Source: Hirundichthys speculiger (lineage: Eukaryota; Chordata; Actinopteri; Beloniformes; Exocoetidae). Taken from it: a stretch of 64,000 nt of DNA. The position numbers were made by a program, and so were the translations under genes. Below are positions 57,379 through 64,000 of the stretch, one piece after another. Numbering within the stretch: position 1 is the stretch's first letter; each line of letters starts with the position of its first letter. The stretch spans positions 791,001-855,000 of the forward strand of contig JAGFBZ010001158.1 of the NCBI GenBank assembly GCA_018398805.1. Direction: 5' to 3'. Under the pieces are notes generated by a model. That model saw only the letters and a list, made by a program, of their open reading frames with translations. It did not search any database and had not been told where the DNA came from.

Positions 57379-58090
57379 GGGTGCGTTTACATGGAAAGTT
57401 TAATTCCTCTTTAATTCAGAATTAAAGTTAAAGCCGAATAAAAGTTACCATGTAAACACTTTATTCCATATGAAAATGTCAATTCCGAATTAACTTAATT
57501 CCGAAGTAAGTGGCTGGTTTATTCCCATTTTAATTCCGAATTAAATTATTCCGCGGTCATGTATACACTCATTCCTCTTTAAATTAATTCCCTTCTTTCT
57601 GCGCATGCTCGTTCTCTTGCCCGTCTGTTGCGATGACGCTTATATTCCGGCACCACGCAGTAAACGGTGTTCAAGAGCAGAGACGATTTATTTAATAAAT
57701 AGCTTGGAGGAACTGGAAATAATTAAAAGAACAGATGGCAGGAAACATAAAAATTGTGAGCTTTTCAAAGCGGCCAGGTTAAATGAAGGAGGTTTCGCAG
57801 ATAGAGACGCCACCCAGGTCAAAAATAAGTGGAATGTTGTTGCTAACCAGTTAGCTAAGTTTGTTTTCTTCTGGTGGCTGTAAAGACGTCCGCCCCCCCT
57901 ATCCAATCAGAACCCTTCCCAACCCCCAGACCTAAAGCGGAGTTGGATAAAGCCGAACTAACGTGTTTTCCATGTAAACCTTAATTCGGAATTACTATTT
58001 CCATGTAAACTCGAAGGAAAATAGTTTAATTCGGAATTATTTAATTCCTAATTTTAATTCTGAATTAAAAAACATCATGTAACTGCAGCC
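57379..58090 (+). mobile_element. Harbinger MITE with Myb/SANT fragment, copy 3
   Basis: From GGGTGCGTTTACATGG to CATGTAACTGCAGCC. It interrupts the hAT: the matching region at 6415-6440 reads straight through TTTATTCCTTATTGTGG. Orientation is opposite to copies 1 and 2. Confidence 0.8.
57605..57883 (+). pseudogene. Myb/SANT-like DNA-binding fragment, copy 3
   Basis: Same frame as at 42760-42955: RAETIYLINSLEELEIIKRT, KHKNCELFKAARLNEGG and RDATQVKNKWNVVAN. Nearly identical to copy 1, so the two inserted from a close common source. Fragment only; the catalytic gene is absent. Confidence 0.7.
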
Positions 58091-58446
58091 ATTGTGCTTA
58101 ATTATTGTTGCCTGAATTGTTACTTTACTGAATCAGACATTTACAATTCTTCCAACAATTCTCACATACTCATACTCTCGCAAAATAAACACACTCAAAA
58201 GTTATTACATCTGCACTGCAATTGAATATGAAACATAATATTTTTTTATAAGACAATTTTAATTATCTCAAGCTACACATTTCGTTTGAAATGTATTTAT
58301 AATGCATTGTATGTTTCAGATTATTTTTTTAAATTTAAAATATGAAAAAAAGGGGGAAAGTCGAACGTTCCCAGCGTACCACCAGAGAGCGCTCGCGTAC
58401 CACCGGCAGGTACGCGTACTACAGTTTGCGCACCACTGGACTAGAT

Positions 58447-59251
58447 TATTATAATGCCAATATTCAGCTCTACCCAGCATATTAGCTCATCCTCCACTCT
58501 GATGGGCATGTACGGGCGCAGTGGTGGGATTATGCAAATGGAAAATAGGAGAAACTGCCGGCTTCCCTGGCAGTCGACTTCAAAGCGGCCAGAACTGGAG
58601 AAGGAATTAGTGCTCTGCCTAATCCCAGTGGAGGAGGGCGGGAGGGAGAGCTGCACTTTATTAATGCACCAGCAACCTTAATCAGAGACAGAAAGTGATG
58701 GGGGAGGGGGGGGGAGGTGTTAGCGGGAAAGGTATAAGACAGTGACAGAATGAGAAAAGGGTGGGGGGGGGTGAAGGAAGTGAGGTGAAGTGGGAGTACG
58801 ATAAGAACAAGAGACGCAGAGCTGAGGAGAGGACGCTCTGACGGTAGGATGTGCCGGTGCGCAGGGTGGGGGGGGGCGGAGAAGAAGCGTAGCACAACAT
58901 GGAGACGATCAAACGGAATTTTTATGGCGCCGCGGTTTCCCGCGGTTGCTCCGACACAGATGCTTTTCCTGCCAAACCTCCACACCTGATATTTACTCTG
59001 ATAGCATCAGCAGGAGCACAAACAGAGCCTCAAGGGCCGATCAATATGCACTCTGCAGATGCTTGGAGGTTGTTCCCGACGTAACCCCACAACCCCACAG
59101 ATGGAGGCAGAGCGGGCTGCGCCAGGCAGGCGAATCCGCACTGACTCACACATGGCAGCGCCAGGCATGATTGTTCTGCTGCTCGGATCGTCAGAGGCAG
59201 GCTTTTCTTATTTTTGGTTTCAGAGGGAAATTCTGACCTTTACAGATGAAA
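58447..59251. other. Non-coding stretch with OTX/POU-like motifs
   Basis: GGGATTATGCAAATGG at 58526-58541 joins a GGATTA (OTX-type) and an ATGCAAAT octamer (POU-type). The surrounding 58450-58680 looks unique. G-runs occur at 58698-58875. No gene recognised. Confidence 0.3.
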
Positions 59252-59253
59252 TA

Positions 59254-59930
59254 CAGTGATCCCTTATTTTTCATGGTTAATGGGGACCTGCAAACCCACC
59301 GCGATAATCAAAATCCGCAAACTGTAGTCTGAGCCCCCCGAGCCTAAATAATGTGTTTAAAATACGTTTAAAAACCGCAAAAAAGTAGCGAGGCACTGCA
59401 GCGAAACAAGACAAAGGCTCAACTGTGGTCTTTCTGTTACCTTCACAGCCTCTGGTCTCTGAACCGTAGTAAACAAACCGCTGGTATTCTGCTATTTTTG
59501 GCTCGTAATTAGCGGCTAACACGCTAACAACAACAAAAGAAAAAGTCCGGTTTTCTCTGCATGGAACGGACACTTTATTCTGACACTGCAGGAACTTGTA
59601 ACATCACACAGGTTGTATTGTTCGGCTCCTGTCGGTTAACAGAGAATGTAAATCTATACACGCTGGGCTGCTGTTGATGCTCACTACACTTTTCATCTAA
59701 CCTCGTTTTCATTCTGCCATTCCACGACACACATACTACATTACCCATAAGGCCACACCATTACCCATAAGGCCACCTTCTTAAAGGGGCCAGGCTGCCT
59801 CACAACATTTCTTCGCTGAGACAGAACGCGCACAACATCCCATTTATTTTTTTTATATTATATATTTCTGAAAAATCTGTGAATAACTAAAACCGTGGAA
59901 CTTAAAGCGTGAATTGGCGAGGGATCACTG
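59254..59930. mobile_element. Pogo/Tigger-type MITE, copy 2 (677 bp)
   Basis: CAGTGATCCCTTATTTTTC at the left, CGAGGGATCACTG at the right, with TA on both sides (59252-59253, 59931-59932). Very similar to 17541-18192. Non-autonomous. Confidence 0.88.
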
Positions 59931-59932
59931 TA

Positions 59933-60499
59933 ATGAAACGTATGTTGCTGCTGCAGATGATGATAATGCAATTGCACTGGTGGGTTTTTTATTTTTTTAT
60001 TTTGTTTTTCTGTTTTTTATATTCAGAGAACTTCACACATTGCAGTGCTAAAGGAAAAAAGACTGTAGGAACACAATAGATGTTTCTCTATCACATAGTA
60101 GAACATATTCCAGCTCAGTTTCTCTGTTTGGGTTTTCAGTCGGCGGCAGCACCGAGTAACTGATACATTTCCGGTACTCAGTGGAGTATTTTGGTGGGGC
60201 TTCTCTGCCTCCCATTTCGTGGAAAATCCTCATAGGCTTGAATCAAAAACAGCTGGACTTCCTTTTCTTGCTTGTTAAAGATTGTTCACCTTCTAACCAG
60301 AAGGCTTGGTCAGTTATGTCTCCAACCCGTTTGCACCTGGTATTAAAGTCCATCCTGAGTGACCTGATCACACGTGGACAGCCCAGTAAACCTGTCCCCC
60401 CTGGAACTAACGCTGGTCCACGCGTGTCTCTAGTCCCAGCTCGACGGCATCAGATCTCACTTGTTTTGTCGCCCTTTTCTTTCTAGCTATAACAGATAA
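59933..60499. other. Non-coding stretch
   Basis: The + frame at 60181-60486 has no domain. A block near 60270-60315 resembles the repeat at 17216-17285. Confidence 0.35.
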
Positions 60500-61050
60500 A
60501 CTGCACATCCAAACACATGGAGACTGAGGTGTCTGAACAATATGATCTTTTACTTTTACTTTAACATGTTCTGTAAAGAAGCCAAAGTTTTAAGGGCCTT
60601 TAAAAGAATTTCACTGAGTTTAGGACATTCTGTAGAGTCAACAAGTTCATGTTGGTGTGTGAAATTACTCTTGAGTCCACATCCTGCCTTTTCAGAAAAA
60701 TAGAGTACAGTTCACAGGCCAAGAAGAGACAAGATTGATCCGACTGTAAACTTAAGACGGTACTGTTTATGTTTAAAGAAGATAAGCAAGTAAGGAGTGA
60801 ATATGAAACTGTCTTGTTACACCTGTGAAACTGAAATCTAGCAAAATAGGCGTTGACTAGACTATAAAAAGGCTGGTGTTTTCTTTGTTTTCTGATCTTC
60901 CGATTTTCCCTGATTTTGGCTCATTCGCTCAAAGGAAATCCCAGACTCGCTGCAGAAGTCTGTCATTGTGCCTTCTTTTTCTTTGTAAATAAATATCTTT
61001 TTGCATTTAAAAATCGGCCTGGAGCAGCTTTTTTTCTGAACCCATTAACA
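60500..61050 (+). mobile_element. Possible solo LTR
   Basis: TATAAAAA at 60863-60870 is followed about 120 bases later by AATAAA (60988-60993), the spacing of a retroviral or Gypsy-type R region, and then by a T-rich U5-like segment ending near AACCCATTAACA. No TG start, short duplication or primer-binding site was established, and no internal genes are present. Confidence 0.25.
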
Positions 61051-61823
61051 GACTCAGAACGGCACGGCGAATCCAGAAGGGAAGAGATCAAACTCCAAAA
61101 ACAACAGAACAAGCAAAAATGCTTCAGTAGATCAAAAACAAATGACATTTTGTCCTTTTGTCCCTGTCCTTCTGTGCTTTACTGACAGAATCAGGATTTC
61201 AGGGGTTAATAAAATATCTCAGCGCTTTAATGAGATGCTGTAATCGTTTGAATGAGTCCATCCTTCCACCTCAGCAGAAGATACATCAGGCGTGTAGGAG
61301 GCCCTTCAGCGGATGCATTGTGCTAAAAGAATGTGGTCTAATGTGGACCGGGCCACCTCCAAATCTGGTCTGAGTGACCAGATCTCGATGCATCCTCAAA
61401 TGTGCGTCTACAGCTGTGCTTAAAGCTGCCCACAGGTGATCGGATCACTCAGGATGGATTTTAATAGCAGCTGTAAACGGGGCCTTTGTCATTGTTCCAG
61501 GCAGGTTTCATCAATACTGAAGACAGGGTTTAAAGTTAAAAAAAAATCCTGAGCCGAACTTTTTTACGGGGGTGCAGTGGATCCAACGCATACACATTAT
61601 TGGCAACTTTTTGGCATTGTGCTTGGTAATAAACAAGATGACCTACAATTTAAATATTAATTTTAGAAAGTCAAGGTTATTAAATTATAAGGGAAAACAT
61701 GTGAAACTGAGTCAATCCAATTAATCTGATTTATTTAGCAATTTGTACAAAAAAAAAACCCATAAATTGCAACTTTTCCATCATTTTTGTTCAAAACAAT
61801 GGTAAATTAAGTTATAGGAAATA
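61051..61823. other. Non-coding stretch
   Basis: No gene or repeat family recognised. Confidence 0.4.
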
Positions 61824-62190
61824 CAGTCATGGAAAAAATTATTAGACCACCCTTGTTTTCTTCAGTTTCTTGTTCATTTTAATGCCGGGTACAACTAAAG
61901 GTACATTTGTTTGGACAAACATAACGATAACCACAAAGATTGCTCATAAGAGTTTTATTTAAGAGCTGATATCTTACCATTTTCCATGGTTTTCTTGATT
62001 ATAACCTAAATCACTTAAGTTTTTACATCAATAGCTATGGCGTTGTACTGCCAAAAACACTGCTTTTATGCATTCAGTGTTTTCTTTTCTGTCTGTTTTA
62101 GTCACGTGATGACGTTTAGTGGTACCAGGTATTAAAATGAACAAGAAAGTGAAGAAAACAAGGGTGGTCTAATAATTTTTTCCATGACTG
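61824..62190. mobile_element. Tc1/mariner-type MITE, 367 bp
   Basis: Inverted ends of about 60 bp: CAGTCATGGAAAAAATTATT AGACCACCCTTGTTTTCTTC, continuing to TTGTTCATTTTAAT, matched by the reverse at the right end. TA at 61822-61823 and 62191-62192. No transposase. Confidence 0.93.
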
Positions 62191-62192
62191 TA

Positions 62193-62705
62193 TATTCCAT
62201 TGGGTCTTTACTCTCTTCTGTAACATATTAGCAGAGGCAGTTATTAGATCATTAGATGTTATTACTCTGAATGTGTCATCATTAAAAAAGCGAATCGTTA
62301 CATTCAGTATTTTTTTCCATGTTTTAGGTGGTTGCTTCAACAACATTCAGATGTTGCTAGAACGCTGGAGCTATGTCATGTGTGTTCATATAACTGGCCT
62401 GCTCAGTGGAAACTGACAGATTTGTAAAGCGTTTTTATCAACCGCTATTTTTTTTTTTCTTTTACACAGATCTACGAGCAGTTAAACGATCGTGAATGAT
62501 AAACCTTGTTCCACAGTTAATGAAGCACACGCGTATTTTCAAGTCGAACATTGTGGCTGTTGCTCCGGTAAACGGCTTGTTGTGTGCTGAATCCCGCGGA
62601 CAGCTGCTTTATACCCAACGTGTCCTTCATGACGGTGGAGAGCTTTTTTTTTTTTTTTTTTTTTGCTGCTAGTTGCATAGACCAGCTTCTTGGAGCACAA
62701 CACAC
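62193..62705. other. Non-coding stretch
   Basis: A T-run of about 19 bases lies near 62646. No gene. Confidence 0.4.
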
Positions 62706-63054
62706 TAAGGGCCTGATTTACTAAAGGTTTGCGTGCGTAAAAACGTGTGCAAACTTGACACCACCCGCAAACCAATGCGCAAGCTGATTTACTAACAGCG
62801 TGCAAAGAGGACTGCGCCTCTCAAATCAGCAAAATAGCACACGCTGTTCATTTAGCACTTTTGCTCTGATGAATAATCAATATGGGGCGTACCCGCCAGA
62901 AAGCGCTAAATACTGGGAGGGGAAAATGCAAATAGGTTCATTTACCACACGCAATGAGATTTACCAACCCTGAAAGTAATTGCGGGGATTGTGATTGCGT
63001 CTGTATTTAGTACGTTCGAAAGGAAGGTGCTATTCTGTCCAGCATTACGCACCG

Positions 63055-63243
63055 ATGGCTGCTGTTATTGTGGCAAGGAGACGACATCGCCAAAATCAAA
63101 GAATATGCAGAGAGAGAGTCTTTCGGACTCGTGTAAATTTGTTTGCACATGCAAAAGGAGAAATATTTTATTTGAATGTTAAATCGAGTATTATTCAGCA
63201 AAAGGTTGCCACAGGAGGCACCAGGGTTTCCGTTGTCTGGTAA
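63055..63243 (+). pseudogene. Harbinger transposase, N-terminal fragment, copy 2
   Basis: MAAVIVARRRHRQNQRICRE then RVFRTRVNLFAHAKGEI. Differs from copy 1 by R to Q and R to C by eye. Same truncation point, so both copies descend from one deleted element. Confidence 0.7.
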
Positions 63244-63384
63244 TTGCTGGACTTTGTCTGGTAAAATATGCGGAAGTCCGGGATTTTATAATCTCTCCGG
63301 TCAAAATGTCCGGTGAAAATACTCCTCCCAAGCACAATTTCAGTTGTAATAAAATGGGTTATTTCCACATCATTTTATGAAAAA

Positions 63385-63516
63385 CGCCTCGGGATTCTCC
63401 CAGAGGAGCTGGTGGAAGCGGCCGGGGGATCTGGACCTCTGAAGCTGCTGCCCCAGCGACCCGACTTCGGATAAGCGGAAGCTAATGGATGGATGGATGG
63501 ATGGATGGATGGATGG
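63385..63516 (+). mobile_element. Rex3 3' end inserted in the Harbinger element, copy 2
   Basis: Same insertion as 52411-52547, seen in sense: CGCCTCGGGATTCTCCCAGA to the (GGAT)n tail. ATTTTATGAAAAA at 63372-63384 and 63517-63529 is the same 13-bp duplication (reverse complement). Confidence 0.9.
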
Positions 63517-63679
63517 ATTTTATGAAAAAACATATACTTTTTTTACGAATGAGTAGTGTGTGAGGACGAGTCGGCTCCAGCCACAGCTCCACTCATTGAT
63601 GCCACAGCTGCGCGCAGAGACGCATCTCCGTAATGACAGCGCTCCGCGGTTATGGAGGCTTGAACTTCTCAACGGCCAC

Positions 63680-63973
63680 TTAACCACCCGTCTTGTTTGC
63701 CGAAGTTTTATTAAAGGCCACTTTTTCTTTAGTTCCTCGCCTTATATCTTGCCACCTTCTTTTAACCTCATCTGCCGTTCTTTTTGTCTTACCAACTGCA
63801 TTTATTCTATCGCAGATTTTCTCCCATATTGCGTTTCTTTTGGTAATGTTTAAATGTCTTTGCTGTAGTTCATGAATGTGTTTATTTGCCTCTTCCACTA
63901 ATATCTCTAACTCCAACTCGTCAAATTTCATTTTGCGCTTGCGTCTATCCTGCTTTCCATCCAGACTCTCCAT
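63680..63973 (-). pseudogene. Harbinger Myb-like ORF1, N-terminal part, copy 2
   Basis: MESLDGKQDRRKRKMKFDEL, then ITKRNAIWEKICDRINAVG and RTADEVKRRWQDIRRG. Same 97-codon fragment as at 51954-52247. Confidence 0.82.
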
Positions 63974-64000
63974 GGCGCAAACCGTAAGACACGCAACACC

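Larger units (their letters stand above)
57235..58438 (+). mobile_element. hAT (CAGTGGTTCTCAAAC family) with nested MITE, exact TSD
   Basis: GACTAGAT at 57227-57234 and 58439-58446 is a perfect 8-bp duplication. Ends CAGTGGTTCTCAAACTTTTA and the reverse of CAGTGGTGCGCAAACTGTAG. GTACCACC repeats inside both ends. The related left half at 6282-6700 lacks the Harbinger MITE and so shows the empty site. Confidence 0.92.
62709..64000 (-). mobile_element. Harbinger element, GGGCCTGATTTACTAA family, copy 2 (cut by window end)
   Basis: Begins GGGCCTGATTTACTAAAGGT after TAA (62706-62708), so it is the reverse orientation of 51777-53223. It is very similar over its whole visible length. About 150 bp, including the other terminus, lies beyond 64000. 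Contains the transposase start (63055-63243), the same Rex3 insertion and the Myb-like ORF. Confidence 0.88.

Noticed and set aside
51777..64000. Large inverted segmental duplication joining 51.8-53.2 kb and 62.7-64 kb
   Set aside because: Similarity stops at the GGGCCTGATTTACTAA termini and the flanks differ (TAG versus TAA targets), so two transposon insertions explain it better.

Overview
The window reads as teleost fish nuclear DNA. It has no bacterial-style gene density, no long continuous open frame, many microsatellites, and a mixture of repeats typical of ray-finned fish: L2/Rex1-like and Rex3/RTE-like LINE fragments, many non-autonomous hAT elements with 8-bp target-site duplications (TSDs), Tc1 and pogo elements with TA duplications, two PIF/Harbinger families, and THAP (P-element-like) first exons. 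The evidence is from sequence patterns only; the species cannot be named.

Layout. 0-5.4 kb: a 5'-truncated L2/Rex1-like LINE whose reverse-transcriptase frame has expanded into a 59-bp minisatellite (about 25 copies) and whose 3' UTR is split by an 879-bp inverted-repeat DNA element. 6.3-10.9 kb: a chimera of two hAT elements, a short palindromic hAT, a decayed second LINE and copies of a dispersed core that contains a CTCF-like motif. 11.8-16 kb: an inverted-repeat element with a nested hAT, then the best host-gene candidate, four + strand exons that keep one reading frame (about 229 codons) and end with a poly(A) signal; a whole hAT sits in its last intron. 17-20.8 kb: a pogo-type MITE, LINE tails and a Tc1 relic. 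22-27 kb: rearranged hAT-like repeats and a hAT inside another hAT. 28.5-31.3 kb: a broken Rex3-like LINE and a hAT with a BED finger. 34-43 kb: two more hATs with exact TSDs, one splitting a LINE tail, and a Harbinger MITE encoding a Myb/SANT fragment. 43-46.5 kb: microsatellites, a 13-bp minisatellite and a small hAT. 48.1-50 kb: a 1.8-kb palindrome whose two arms each carry a THAP first exon, with a Harbinger MITE in the middle. 51.6-53.4 kb: a third, different THAP exon behind a promoter-like ETS/YY1 sequence, split by a second Harbinger family; an inverted copy of that Harbinger element runs off the right edge of the window (62.7-64 kb), and both copies carry the same Rex3 insertion. 55.5-56.6 kb: a very degenerate AT-rich tandem tract. 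56.9-58.4 kb: a possible terminal exon followed closely by a hAT that itself contains a Harbinger MITE. 59-62.2 kb: a pogo MITE, a possible solo LTR and a Tc1-type MITE.

No intact transposase or reverse transcriptase is present; nearly all protein-like stretches are relics of mobile elements. The parts most worth checking are the four-exon host-gene candidate, the THAP palindrome, the THAP exon interrupted by Harbinger, and the pair of Harbinger elements with a shared Rex3 cargo.
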